Shown here piece by piece: positions 54,831 through 63,896 of a stretch of DNA of 64,000 nt. The translations under genes were made by a program, and so were the position numbers. Position 1 is the first letter of the stretch, and each line of letters opens with the position of its first letter. The stretch spans positions 1-64,000 of the forward strand of contig JAYFRN010000040.1 in assembly GCA_034925865.1 (NCBI GenBank), written 5' to 3'. The stretch comes from Oscillospiraceae bacterium (lineage in GTDB: Bacteria; Bacillota; Clostridia; Oscillospirales; SIG627). The notes below the pieces were generated by a model. That model did no database searches. It was not told the DNA's origin and saw only the letters and a list, made by a program, of their open reading frames with translations.

Positions 54831-55730
54831 TTATTTAGCTTTTTTGCAGACAGTATAGAATCCGGCAGAAATGATGGCGGCGAGGACAAACAAAACATTT
54901 AAATCGCCGGTTGTCGGATTTGTAGTATCATCCTTCGGCTCTTCTTTTGGTTCTTCCTTGGGTTCTTCTACCTTCGGAGCGGCAGTGAGAGTGACCTGAC
55001 CCATTCCGGCAAGTCCGTCTTCAGCGGTAGACGGTTCTACGTTTCCGCCAAGTGCCTTAACGCGTTTATCGTCTGCGCCGATACCTGCTCCGATTGCAAA
55101 CGAATAGCATATAGAATCTCCGGTTTTGGGAGCAGAGCCTGTACCTATCCAACTCCACGGAATTCTTGCTTCATATATTACATTTTTACCTTCGACATAT
55201 CCAACTGCAAGATTACCGGAGGTGACAAGATCAGCTTTGGATGAATCTACGATTGCTGAATTAGTTATAATGTCGATGGGATCGCCGGTAACTGAATCAC
55301 GTCCGATGCAGATTTCATAATCTGCTCTGGAATTTGTTGAAGATTTATAGGAGACGCCGATCATTGCCATATGGCATTTCCACAGAATATCAGCTTTTGC
55401 AAAATAATCATCTCCGGCGGGTGCGATAAATGCAACATAAAAGTAATCGCTGTCATATGTGGCATATGCTGTGTACTGAATTGCCCATGCAAGGTTTGTA
55501 GTATCGGATTTATATGTCCCGATAGAATGGTAGTCGTCAGAGAATGTGGGTATAAGCGAGTATTCGCCTTCTGCGATTTTTCCGTCAAGCACGGGCGCTT
55601 TGTTGCATCCGGCAACTTCGTATTTGACCTCGCTGCATTTTTCTCCACGCTCCGTGGCGGCCGATGCCGGTACGACAAAAGCAAAAACAAGTGAGATTGC
55701 AAGAATTGCGCAAATGAGAACTTTTTTCAT
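54831..55730 (-). CDS. Secreted carbohydrate-binding-like (CBM9/DOMON-type) protein with a sortase-like C-terminal anchor
   Basis: The 299-residue protein has a signal peptide (MKKVLICAILAISLVFAFVV, cleavage near ASA), then one beta-sandwich domain (PVLDGKIAEGEYSLI, AYATYDSDYFYVAFIA, NVIYEARIPWSWIG) of the CBM9-like kind. The C-terminal end has an EEPKEEPKEEPKDD spacer, NPTTGD, a membrane segment and KKAK. NPTTGD with a basic tail is a plausible sortase substrate variant. A GGAGG ribosome binding site precedes the ATG. TTGACA (minus strand, about 55792) with TAGTAT 17 bases later is a weak promoter candidate. Confidence 0.78.
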   Translation of the reverse strand: MKKVLICAILAISLVFAFVVPASAATERGEKCSEVKYEVAGCNKAPVLDGKIAEGEYSLIPTFSDDYHSIGTYKSDTTNLAWAIQYTAYATYDSDYFYVAFIAPAGDDYFAKADILWKCHMAMIGVSYKSSTNSRADYEICIGRDSVTGDPIDIITNSAIVDSSKADLVTSGNLAVGYVEGKNVIYEARIPWSWIGTGSAPKTGDSICYSFAIGAGIGADDKRVKALGGNVEPSTAEDGLAGMGQVTLTAAPKVEEPKEEPKEEPKDDTTNPTTGDLNVLFVLAAIISAGFYTVCKKAK

Positions 55731-55815
55731 GACATCCTCCTATAATAATAGATTATTACTCTCAAATACTATCATTATAAGACATTTGTGTCAAGTGGAC
55801 AAACAATAAATAACA

Positions 55816-56220
55816 GTTTAATGTAGAAAACAGGACAAATAAATGAAAAAAAAGCAAAGCATGTCTTGATAGGATAATAAACTGATTAAAAAAGGTCGAA
55901 TTATTAACATGGTATAACCAAAAATTTAATCATGTGAACTGTTTTTTAATTAATTGTGGTATAATCTTCAATAATATTGCAAATATTTTTTACTCTTGAT
56001 TAATATAACAATACCGTTTGTAACGCGATTTTGTGAGTAGTAAAGGTTTTAACAGACATAAAAGCCAGCTAAAACCTTCATTATATTATTATTGTTTCTA
56101 ACGGAAAGCTGAGATATTAGAAAAATTCTAAGATTGTATCTGTCGCGAATTCCTTATAGTATAATTCATTAGATTGCTCACGATTTGAATGTGGCTGTAG
56201 ATAAAGAAAATCAAGAATTG
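55816..56220. other. AT-rich intergenic region without a supported gene
   Basis: No ORF longer than about 60 codons was seen and no conserved RNA motif was recognised. The dispersed repeat at 56233 begins just beyond. Confidence 0.4.
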
Positions 56221-56232
56221 CTTTTTAGTAAT

Positions 56233-56338
56233 TTATTAAAACGGCATTTAAATAAACCTTGTTTTTATAAGAGAGAAAAGCCCATATACCAGAGTCTTTT
56301 CTCTCTTTAAGCGGTAATTATTAAATGCCGAGTTAATA
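56233..56338. repeat. Dispersed hairpin repeat, complete 106-bp copy
   Basis: The left end ttattaaaacggcatttaaataa and the right end ttattaaatgccgagttaata are inverted. The centre (56271-56305) is a strong hairpin: gagagaaaag...cttttctctc with ccatataccagag at its tip. It carries no coding frame. Confidence 0.8.
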
Positions 56339-56385
56339 GTATAGAAAATTGTAGACATTATAAAAAAATTAATACTATTTTAAAT

Positions 56386-57219
56386 TTAATATACTGCAGA
56401 TCCGTTATATCCTAGCATAAAGTCTGCGTAAACAGTTTTTGCCGTATAATTTCCTTCGCAGCATATAGAGTCATCGGCATAACGTGTGAACATAAGTTCT
56501 GCGGAAAGCGCTGAAAAAACAGCGGTTTCAGCGATGCTTTTTCCAATACCGTTCTTTTTTATATCATAATTCAAAGAAAGCATTCCTGATTCCGATTTGT
56601 TATCATATAGATAAGTGCATTTAAAATATACTATTATTTCTTTTTCAGTTCCGGGAATAGTCAGAACAGCTTCAGTACTGTCGTTGTTCGTGTTGGTTAT
56701 CTTTAAAAGAGCTTTTCCGTCAATACGTTCCGGAAGATCCGTTTTTTTAACTGCTCCGCCGAATAAACCTCCCAAGCAATCCGCAACAGTAGATATAACC
56801 TCTGCCGGCTTTATGTCTGTGACCTCATAATTAATTTCCCATTCGCCGCATATATCATCGATTGAAATATACGATGCGGGCAAAACAGCTTCACCTGTTG
56901 ACGGCGGATCCAATACAACAGGCGAATCTGTATTTGTATCATTTGGAAGGCCGGTTAAAGGGCTTTCGAGTTCTCCCGTCGATACCGGAGGTGTCAAAGC
57001 AAGCTTTCTAAAATCCTTGTGCAAGCGCAGAATCATCACTGCGGATGCGCATATTACTACCGCGGCCGTCAGGAATGAAACAGCGGCCGCAAGGATAGTT
57101 CCCGTTTCAGAATGTACTTCGGAATCAGGATGTGCAAATTCCGGCAGTTTTGATCCGCATCTCCCGCAAAACAATGCGTCATCGGTATAGATTGCCGAAC
57201 AATTTTGACATATTTTCAT
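56386..57219 (-). CDS. Zinc-ribbon membrane protein of unknown function
   Basis: The 277-residue protein starts with a zinc ribbon (CQNCSAIYTDDALFCGRCGS), then one membrane segment (about residues 42-65), a Pro/Thr/Asp-rich linker and an extracytoplasmic beta-rich domain of about 180 residues. The layout resembles other zinc_ribbon_2 plus membrane anchor proteins of Clostridia. I chose ATG 57219 with CGGAG 6 bases upstream; the longer frame to 57339 overlaps the topB promoter. No function is recognised. Confidence 0.75.
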   Translation of the reverse strand: MKICQNCSAIYTDDALFCGRCGSKLPEFAHPDSEVHSETGTILAAAVSFLTAAVVICASAVMILRLHKDFRKLALTPPVSTGELESPLTGLPNDTNTDSPVVLDPPSTGEAVLPASYISIDDICGEWEINYEVTDIKPAEVISTVADCLGGLFGGAVKKTDLPERIDGKALLKITNTNNDSTEAVLTIPGTEKEIIVYFKCTYLYDNKSESGMLSLNYDIKKNGIGKSIAETAVFSALSAELMFTRYADDSICCEGNYTAKTVYADFMLGYNGSAVY

Positions 57220-57278
57220 TTGATACTCCGATTTAAACATTAATAAGATGGTTTTTATGTATCGGTGAAATCGGGAAA

Positions 57279-57307
57279 TTGCGGATGACAATAAAATATG
57301 ATATAAT
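57279..57307 (+). promoter_or_regulatory. topB: Candidate promoter of topB
   Basis: TTGCGG (57279-57284) and TATAAT (57302-57307) are separated by 17 bases. The -35 is a partial match; the -10 is perfect. The start codon is 26 bases beyond the -10. Confidence 0.55.
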
Positions 57308-57332
57308 ATCGTCAGTTTGAAAGGAGCCTTTA

Positions 57333-59537
57333 ATGACACTTATAATTGCCGAAAAGCCGAGTCTTGCGCGTAATATCGCATCAGCGGTGGAATCGATGAC
57401 CGGAAAAAACACTATGACACGGATCGGATATATAGAATGCGGGCAATATCTGATAACTTACGCTTTGGGACATTTGTTTTCACTGGCGGATGTGGAGTAT
57501 TACAGTCCCGCGCCGGAAGGGAAGAGCGGATGGTCAATGAATAATTTACCATGCTTTCCTAAAAATTTCGAATATATGCTCCGTGATGACAAAGGTGTAA
57601 TAAAGCAGTTCGGAATAATCAGATCCCTTTGCCTGCGTGATGATGTCGACAGTCTTGTGAACGCCGGAGACAGTGACCGTGAAGGCGAAATAATTATCAG
57701 GACATGCGTCGGAAAAGCTCTTCCGAAGGGGCATGGAAAAATATTTAACAGGTTATGGCTGCCTGATCAAACACCTGAAACTATTAAAAAGGCTCTCATG
57801 GAGATGAAACCAGAATCAGAATACGACCGTCTTGCTGCCGAAGGATACGCGAGAACTTTCATTGATTGGCTTTACGGAATAAACCTGACACGCTATGCCA
57901 CTCTCAGAACAGGCGCATTTTTACGGGTTGGACGCGTTATAATTCCGATAGTTAAGGCTGTATACGACAGAGACATGGCGATAAAGAACTTTGTCTCCGA
58001 AAAGTATTATTCCCCTTTGAGCAAAGAAATTACAGGCGGAGAAGAAATTGAGCTTCTTAGCCGTAAAAAATTTGACGCTTCTTCGCTTGCCGATGCCCAA
58101 AAGTTGTGTGCCAGGTATAATATGTTCGGAGCCGTCGTGAGCTCCGTTAAAAAAAAGCGGGGCACAATATCTCCCGGAAAGCTTTTTTCACTCACGAAGC
58201 TACAGAATTTTCTCGGTAAAAAATATAAAATGAGTATGGAAACAAGCCTTGCCGCTCTACAGAAGCTGTATGAAGCGGGATATGTAACATACCCGAGAAC
58301 TAACTCGGAATACCTCGCGACAGCGGAAAAAGATAAGATAAAAACGATAATATCAAATATCGCCGGGATTGGATATCCTGTTGAATTCAAGGATACGAAA
58401 AATATATTCGACGATACGAAAATTGAGGCACACTCGGCGCTTACGCCGACATTCAGGATTCCCGACAAAAACAAACTGGAAGAAAATGAACAAAAAGTTT
58501 ACTCGGCAATATTTCGCCGCTTTGTTGCTGTTTTTTGCTCGGAGGAATGCGCCGTAGACAGGACTGAAATTAAAATTACGGTCGGAGATCCCGCTGCGTC
58601 AGGAGAGGATGCCGGCGAAGAATTCATACTGAAGGGAACGGTTGTTATAAAGCCGGGCTGGACAAAATATGATGACGGAGGTGCCTCGGACAAGCTGCTT
58701 CCGCCGTTTAAAAAGGGTGACACGGTAAATATCGACTTTAAACCGGCAGAAAAAGAAACATCCCCTCCAAAACATTATACGATAGAAACTCTTAATAATT
58801 ACCTCAAAAATCCTTTTAAAAAAGAAATCGAAGAAAAAACTCTTGATACATCCGTTTTATCGGTCTCGGATGAAGCCGTGTCGGATGATGATACCGAGGA
58901 TTACCGTGCGATCTTCGAAGGACTTGAACTTGGGACCGAAGCTACGCGTACCGGAATTATTAACAATGCCGTAAAAAGCAAATACATCAAGCTAAACAAG
59001 GATGTTTATACGATTCTTCCGGATGGTATATATTTAATGGAAGCAATGGCGAGGCTGGGCATAGGCATGGACAAGTATAAAACGGCTTCTCTCGGTCGCG
59101 CTTTAAAAAAGGTATACCGCGGAGAAATGCGTATTGCGGAAAGCGTTGCTTTTGCATCGAGCGAAATATCAGAGGTGTTCTCTTCCGCACCCTCAGGCTT
59201 ATCGGATACTGACGTATTCGACGGTTTTTTTGGCGACATAGCCGGTAAATGCCCGCTTTGCGGAAGGGATGTTATAAGAACCAGGTACGGTTATGGCTGC
59301 TCGGGATATAAGGAAGGCTGTAAATTTCACATTGGCGGCACAATATGCGGACGCGTCATATCTTTGTCAAACGCCCGACTTCTTCTCGAAACAGGTCATA
59401 CAGCAAAAATCACGGGATTTGTCTCTCGAAAAACCGGTAAAACTTTTTGCGCTTCGCTTTGTCTGAAGGAAGGAAAAGCCGTGTTTGATTTTTCATCGGC
59501 TTTACCGTCACAAAACGTAATTCAAGCGGAAGAATGA
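57333..59537 (+). CDS. topB: DNA topoisomerase III
   Basis: The 734-residue type IA enzyme decatenates DNA. It has the Toprim start LIIAEKPSLARNIASAVE and DSDREGEII, the RPQTPETI-like segment LPDQTPETIKKAL, and the active-site Tyr 320 in TYPRTNSEYL. Its C-terminal end has a zinc ribbon (CPLCGRDVIRTRYGYGCSGY). Length fits TopB. AAAGGAG lies 6 bases before ATG. It precedes a WYL regulator by 16 bases. Confidence 0.95.
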   Translation: MTLIIAEKPSLARNIASAVESMTGKNTMTRIGYIECGQYLITYALGHLFSLADVEYYSPAPEGKSGWSMNNLPCFPKNFEYMLRDDKGVIKQFGIIRSLCLRDDVDSLVNAGDSDREGEIIIRTCVGKALPKGHGKIFNRLWLPDQTPETIKKALMEMKPESEYDRLAAEGYARTFIDWLYGINLTRYATLRTGAFLRVGRVIIPIVKAVYDRDMAIKNFVSEKYYSPLSKEITGGEEIELLSRKKFDASSLADAQKLCARYNMFGAVVSSVKKKRGTISPGKLFSLTKLQNFLGKKYKMSMETSLAALQKLYEAGYVTYPRTNSEYLATAEKDKIKTIISNIAGIGYPVEFKDTKNIFDDTKIEAHSALTPTFRIPDKNKLEENEQKVYSAIFRRFVAVFCSEECAVDRTEIKITVGDPAASGEDAGEEFILKGTVVIKPGWTKYDDGGASDKLLPPFKKGDTVNIDFKPAEKETSPPKHYTIETLNNYLKNPFKKEIEEKTLDTSVLSVSDEAVSDDDTEDYRAIFEGLELGTEATRTGIINNAVKSKYIKLNKDVYTILPDGIYLMEAMARLGIGMDKYKTASLGRALKKVYRGEMRIAESVAFASSEISEVFSSAPSGLSDTDVFDGFFGDIAGKCPLCGRDVIRTRYGYGCSGYKEGCKFHIGGTICGRVISLSNARLLLETGHTAKITGFVSRKTGKTFCASLCLKEGKAVFDFSSALPSQNVIQAEE

Positions 59538-59553
59538 AAGGAGAAAAAGCGTC

Positions 59554-60549
59554 ATGCCCAAAAATCCGAATCAGAAGTTGAAAATATTATACTTAATGAA
59601 GATATTGCTTGAAAATACAGATGAACAGCATTCAATGTCGTTATCTGAGATAACGGAAAAATTGGCGAGCTTCGGAATAAAAGCAGAAAGAAAGAGCTTG
59701 TATGACGATTTCGAGGCTCTGCGTGTTTATGGAATAGATATTGTGGCAAAAAGAAACCCCATCACAAAATATTATGTGTCAGGACGGGATTTTGAGCTTG
59801 CCGAGTTAAAATTACTAGTCGACGCGGTTCAATCGTCGAAATTCATAACTCCTAAAAAAAGCGAAGAATTGATAAGAAAGATTGAAAGCCTTGTAAGCCT
59901 GTATGACGCGCAGAAGCTTCAACGTCAGGTTTTCGTATCAGGACGCATCAAAACCATGAATGAAAGCGTATATTACGCCATTGACGCGATTCACGAAGCA
60001 ATATCGGCAGATTCAAAAGTGCGGTTTAAATATTTCGACTGGAATGAAAAAAAACAGAAAATCGTGCGGCACAACGGCGCTGATTATAATGTAAGCCCAT
60101 GGGCGCTGACATGGGATAATGAAAATTATTATCTGATCGCATTTGATGACATGGCCGGTATTATAAAACATTACCGCGTGGACAAAATGATATATATATC
60201 TGTATTGGATGAAAAACGCGGCGGCCGTGAAGCTTTTGAAAGCTTTGATACCGCTGCCTATATGCGTAAAATGTTTGGAATGTACGGTGGAGACGATGAA
60301 ATCGTCACTCTTCGCTGCCGTAATAAGATGGCGGGAATAATGATTGATCGTTTTGGAAGTGATGCCGCGTTTCGCGAGGATGATCCTGAGCATTTTATGT
60401 TGACTGTAAAAATAGCCATGAGTGACCATTTCGTTACCTGGTTAATGAATTTTGGACATGATGTTAAAATAATTTCGCCAAAAAGTGCTATTGACCGATT
60501 GATTTCGGTTGCAAATACAGCTTTGGAAGTAAACCAGAATTGCTATTAG
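59554..60549 (+). CDS. WYL-domain helix-turn-helix transcriptional regulator
   Basis: The 331-residue protein has an N-terminal winged helix (LKILYLMKILLENTDEQHSM, about residues 8-65) and a WYL domain around residues 140-220 (PWALTWDNENYYLIAFDD and KHYRVDKM). WYL domains sense nucleic acids or other ligands; several act in DNA damage or phage-defence control. It follows topB by 16 bases, which is consistent with a DNA-stress link, by inference. AAGGAG precedes the ATG. Confidence 0.9.
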   Translation: MPKNPNQKLKILYLMKILLENTDEQHSMSLSEITEKLASFGIKAERKSLYDDFEALRVYGIDIVAKRNPITKYYVSGRDFELAELKLLVDAVQSSKFITPKKSEELIRKIESLVSLYDAQKLQRQVFVSGRIKTMNESVYYAIDAIHEAISADSKVRFKYFDWNEKKQKIVRHNGADYNVSPWALTWDNENYYLIAFDDMAGIIKHYRVDKMIYISVLDEKRGGREAFESFDTAAYMRKMFGMYGGDDEIVTLRCRNKMAGIMIDRFGSDAAFREDDPEHFMLTVKIAMSDHFVTWLMNFGHDVKIISPKSAIDRLISVANTALEVNQNCY

Positions 60550-61008
60550 TAAAAATGACTTGAAAAATGTGCAAAATGACGAATTGTTTAACGAAAAATA
60601 GGGTAAAATCGTCTTAAAAATCCATAATACGAACAATAATTGGAAAAATAATGCAAATATGTATTATGTTGCTAATACCAAATACTGCCAACTGGCAGTT
60701 CTGCCGGTTATTAAAAAAATATTAAAATTAATGATTAGCAATAGTGTAATAACATAATCATAAAATATTTATATTGACGAATGTCAACCCATATTTATTA
60801 TTAACCGATCATTACAACTAATTAAACCGTATTTTGAAAATAAATTATATTGCATATTTGGTTCAAAACATATTTACATTAATAATAATATGCAATATAT
60901 TAATTCTTGCCAGTATTGAATAACGGTACATATAACAAAAATATAATGTATAATATATTACATAATTGTAAATAGTCCGGAGAATGGTGACCCTTGTGTG
61001 ATATAAAA
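60550..61008. other. Very AT-rich intergenic region without a supported gene
   Basis: A dyad (tgccaactggcagttctgccggtt, about 60688) may end the WYL gene transcript but has only a weak U-tract. No ORF with a ribosome binding site was found. Confidence 0.4.
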
Positions 61009-61040
61009 ACAAAAAGGGCGTCCGGACATTTCCGGACGCC
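61009..61040 (-). terminator. Terminator of the MarR gene
   Basis: On the minus strand ggcgtccgga pairs with tccggacgcc over four bases, followed by cccTTTTTGTTTTT. It lies 111 bases after the MarR stop. Confidence 0.85.
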
Positions 61041-61151
61041 TATAAAGGTATATTTTATATTATGCGATAGAATAACCTGCAATGGAAAAGGTCGAAATTA
61101 CAAGTAATATTGAACAAATTCTACGAAAAAATGAGATTGAACGGAGAGAGC

Positions 61152-61643
61152 TTATTCTTCGCTTTCTGCTTCGGCATCCTGCGGTTCAATAGCATTTTGG
61201 AATTTAGCGAGAAGAGTCTTAAGCAATGCGAGATCTTCTTCATCGAAGTTTGCGAGAAGCTCGTGTTCTGTTTCTTTGAGCGATACAGAGATTCTGCGAT
61301 AAATATCACGTCCTCTTTCGGTGAGATGAACACGGACGCTTCTTTGATCAAATATGTCTGTTCTTCTTGTTATATAGCCTTCAGACTGCATTTTTTGAAG
61401 TGTAATGCTTATTGTGGGAGCTTTATATCCGGTTACCTTGACAAGCTCAAGTTGAGCTATGCCGTCTTTTTTGGAGAGAATAGATATAATGCGGTAATAT
61501 GCAGATTGGATACCTAATTTTTCGCATTGGCGCTTCATAGTATTTTGATAAATCTTTGCTACTGAAGCGATATACTCCATAATTATTGTGGAGTCTTCGA
61601 TCTGCTTTGCGTTTTCGTATTTGGGATTGGATGATTTTTTCAT
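61152..61643 (-). CDS. MarR family transcriptional regulator
   Basis: The 163-residue protein has the winged-helix MarR core: YRIISILSKKDGIAQLELVK, KVTGYKAPTISITLQKMQSE, and the wing RRTDIFDQRSVRVHLTERG. The C-terminal dimerisation helices end in an acidic tail. Such proteins usually repress their own or neighbouring genes and respond to small phenolic or oxidative signals. The nearest divergent gene is thioredoxin, and a palindrome overlaps its own -10 box. Confidence 0.92.
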   Translation of the reverse strand: MKKSSNPKYENAKQIEDSTIIMEYIASVAKIYQNTMKRQCEKLGIQSAYYRIISILSKKDGIAQLELVKVTGYKAPTISITLQKMQSEGYITRRTDIFDQRSVRVHLTERGRDIYRRISVSLKETEHELLANFDEEDLALLKTLLAKFQNAIEPQDAEAESEE

Positions 61644-61705
61644 GGTTACGAACCTTGCCTTTCATTCATATTATTCGAATTTTTTTGGTTTTAGTTTATG
61701 GAATT

Positions 61706-61733
61706 ATTATAGCATAATATTTTGTGATGTCAA
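61706..61733 (-). promoter_or_regulatory. MarR gene promoter with an overlapping candidate operator
   Basis: On the minus strand TTGACA (61733-61728) is followed after 16 bases by TATAAT (61711-61706). The sequence attat-agc-ataat overlaps the -10 box and has perfect 5-bp arms; it is a candidate MarR self-operator, which is an inference. Confidence 0.6.
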
Positions 61734-61848
61734 TAACAAAAAAAAATAATTCACATAAAAATCACATTGATTGGACAAATTTCACATAATTTATATTCGT
61801 TTTAGGCATAGGCACAAAAATTATAAAGCATTAATAGGGTTTTATGGA

Positions 61849-61877
61849 TTGAAAATACATAAAACGTGTGTTATAAT
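61849..61877 (+). promoter_or_regulatory. trxA: Promoter of the thioredoxin gene
   Basis: TTGAAA (61849-61854) and TATAAT (61872-61877) are separated by 17 bases. The coding start lies 46 bases further. Confidence 0.7.
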
Positions 61878-61923
61878 AAAAAAAGGTTAAACTTTTTAAA
61901 CCGAAAAGGAAATGGTAATAAAA

Positions 61924-62244
61924 ATGTCGGAAAGACCGAATGAAATTATTGAAATAACGGAACAGAACTATGATTCCGTTTGCTCTTCAGGAAAAATACT
62001 GATTGATTTTTGGGCGACATGGTGCATGCCCTGCCGCCGTTTGTCTCCGGTTATTGATGAAATATCGTCGGAAGTGACGGACGGTCTTAAAGTTGGTAAA
62101 ATTAACGTCGACGATCAACCGCGGCTGGCCGAAAAATTCTCCGTCATGAGCATCCCGACAATAGTTGTTTTATCTGACGGAGTTGAAAGTGCGCGTTCGG
62201 TAGGTGTAATTCCGAAATCAAAGATCATTGAAATGATAGTATAA
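61924..62244 (+). CDS. trxA: Thioredoxin
   Basis: The 106-residue protein has the thioredoxin fold with FWATWCMPCRRL; the active site is CMPC (Cys 34 and 37) in place of the usual CGPC. The cis-proline loop is SIPTIVV. It reduces protein disulfides in the cytoplasm. ATG 61924 is preferred over ATG 61912 because AAAAGGA ends one base before the latter. It is followed after 24 bases by a MORN-repeat lipoprotein. A CMPC centre may shift the redox potential. Confidence 0.93.
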   Translation: MSERPNEIIEITEQNYDSVCSSGKILIDFWATWCMPCRRLSPVIDEISSEVTDGLKVGKINVDDQPRLAEKFSVMSIPTIVVLSDGVESARSVGVIPKSKIIEMIV

Positions 62245-62268
62245 GGAAGGACGGCAGATGGAGGTATT

Positions 62269-63219
62269 ATGACTCGGATAAAAAAACCGTCAGTAATCAG
62301 ATATATATATACAGCGCTCGCATTATTATTATCGGCGTTGTTTGTTTTTTCATGCGATACCGAAAAACAGAACACAACAAATATAAATACAGAGCTTAAC
62401 GGTTATTGTGAAGTTAAATACGATAACGGGGATTTCAAAGGCAACTTTAAAGCCGATGTACGCTCCGGAGAGGGCGAATTCATCTACAATGACGGAAGCC
62501 GTTATGTCGGAAATTATGAGAATGATGTCCGGTCCGGCAAAGGAAAGCTTTATTATGTTTCAGGCGACATATATGAAGGTGACTTTGCGGATAATAACTT
62601 CAACGGCTACGGAATCCTCACATATTCAGACGGCAGCAAATATGAAGGGCAGTTTGTAGACAATTCACGTTCCGGAACCGGAACATATACATACGCAAAT
62701 GGAGAAATATATACCGGCGAATTCAGTAATAACGCCAAAAACGGAAAAGGAAAAATGACCTACACAAACGGTGATTATTACGACGGCGACTGGATTGATA
62801 ATATACGGGAAGGTCAGGGAGAACTTCACATAGGTAAAAATGTTTATGTCGGTTCATTTAAAAACGACAAGGCAAACGGAGAAGGAACTCTGACCCATGA
62901 AAGCGGATTCGTTTACTGCGGGAATTTTGTTGACGGCGTCGAAAACGATGATGATTGCACAATAACATATTCAAACAGCAATGTTTTTCGCGGCTCGGTT
63001 GTCAACGGAGTAATTAATGGAAAGGGAAGCATTACCTATACTTCAGGTGACGTTGCAAGCGGAACGTTTGTCAACGGATTACTTCAAGGAGAAGGGGTAT
63101 ATTTCCTATATGGCGATACATCCGTCTATATTAAAGCGGAAACTGGCGAAAAGCTTGAGCCTGGAGAAAACGACGTTGTTTACAAGGATGGCGTAATAAT
63201 ATCAGTGACGGCTGTATGA
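62269..63219 (+). CDS. MORN-repeat lipoprotein
   Basis: The 316-residue protein has a lipobox (FSC at about residue 29) and about nine MORN-type repeats of 23 residues in tandem, such as GEGEFIYNDGSRYVGNYEND, GYGILTYSDGSKYEGQFVDN and GKGKMTYTNGDYYDGDWIDN. MORN repeats form extended beta sheets and often mediate lipid or protein contact. GGAGG lies 5 bases before ATG. Later repeats degrade toward the C-terminus (residues about 260-316). The role is unknown; it may stack on the cell surface. Confidence 0.9.
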   Translation: MTRIKKPSVIRYIYTALALLLSALFVFSCDTEKQNTTNINTELNGYCEVKYDNGDFKGNFKADVRSGEGEFIYNDGSRYVGNYENDVRSGKGKLYYVSGDIYEGDFADNNFNGYGILTYSDGSKYEGQFVDNSRSGTGTYTYANGEIYTGEFSNNAKNGKGKMTYTNGDYYDGDWIDNIREGQGELHIGKNVYVGSFKNDKANGEGTLTHESGFVYCGNFVDGVENDDDCTITYSNSNVFRGSVVNGVINGKGSITYTSGDVASGTFVNGLLQGEGVYFLYGDTSVYIKAETGEKLEPGENDVVYKDGVIISVTAV

Positions 63220-63253
63220 AGTAAATTTATAAGAAAAATATATTTATATTTGT

Positions 63254-63290
63254 GAATCGCGGGAACGGATCATCGTCTCCGCGATTCTTT
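63254..63290 (+). terminator. Terminator of the thioredoxin-MORN operon
   Basis: gaatcgcgg pairs with ccgcgattc around a 16-base loop and is followed by ttta. It lies 35 bases after the stop. Confidence 0.75.
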
Positions 63291-63291
63291 A

Positions 63292-63545
63292 ATGCGCCCG
63301 GCATAGGCATAATCTAACGGGTGAAAGTCCCGAAACCGCCCGGTAGTGGTAAGGATATAACCGAACACCAACGGTGTCCGCTGTGAAGCGAAATCTGAAG
63401 GAAGGAGAAGGCAAATCTCCGGTTTGACGGACAGAAATCACATAGAGGCCGTAAGCAAGTAAATGAGAAACTAAGAAAAGAATGCTTGTGGATAAAAGAC
63501 GCTCCACCATTACAGGTGGAGTGCAAACTTGAAGGTTCTCCATAC
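63292..63545 (+). mobile_element. Group II intron fragment (domain I), second type
   Basis: It starts with atgcgcccggcataggcat, then tctaacgggtgaaagtcccg, ggtagtgg, gaacaccaacggtgtcc, and later aatgagaaactaagaaaag and gctccaccattacaggtgg. These are landmarks of bacterial group II intron domain I and the following helices. No reverse transcriptase ORF or domain V (usually a GAGC...GUUC hairpin) was identified. It differs from the fragment at 7760-7934 in its middle. Confidence 0.7.
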
Positions 63546-63712
63546 CAGAAGCATATATAGCAAAAACAGCACAGCAAGCTTATGAAAAAACACTTGTTGA
63601 ATCAAGAAAAGGCATTACTCTTAACAAATCGGAATTTTATGAAAACGACAGAACCATAACCGAGCGAATGAAAACCAGCACATTGCTTTTCCTTACCGTT
63701 TCCCATACTTAA
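63545..63712 (+). pseudogene. Open coding-like fragment after the intron piece
   Basis: An uninterrupted frame of 55 codons encodes PEAYIAKTAQQAYEKTLVES and ENDRTITERMKTSTLL, with the composition of a helical protein. It has no start and no recognised family. It may be an exon remnant of the gene the intron once entered, or the beginning of a lost intron-encoded protein. Confidence 0.3.
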
Positions 63713-63737
63713 TTCCGCCGTTTCCCATACTAAATTC
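63696..63737. repeat. Two direct repeats, period 22 bases
   Basis: ccgtttcccatacttaattc is followed two bases later by a copy with one change. Short tandem repeats of this sort occur at the ends of IS21-like elements, but no such element is present, so the assignment is only a suggestion. Confidence 0.4.
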
Positions 63738-63793
63738 ATGAGCTTTCCTACTGCGGATTTTACTTTGGGAATTTACCAATTTACAAATTGTTA

Positions 63794-63888
63794 TTATTAA
63801 TGAGGAATTTTACTTTAATATGAGAGAAAAGCCCATGTACCAGAGTCTTCTCTCACTTGATGAGGTAATTATTAAATTAACTTATTAA
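63794..63888. repeat. Dispersed hairpin repeat, copy with intact central hairpin
   Basis: The centre tgagagaaaagcccatgtac...cagagtcttctctca (about 63821-63855) is nearly identical to the copy at 56271-56305. The ends are altered (ttattaatgaggaatttta and taattattaaattaa). It abuts the coding fragment at 63897. Confidence 0.7.
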
Positions 63889-63896
63889 TATAAGAA

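Noticed and set aside
55770..55795. TTGACA with TATAAT upstream of the CBM9-like gene
   Set aside because: The spacing is only 9 bases; TAGTAT at 17 bases is the better, though weak, candidate.
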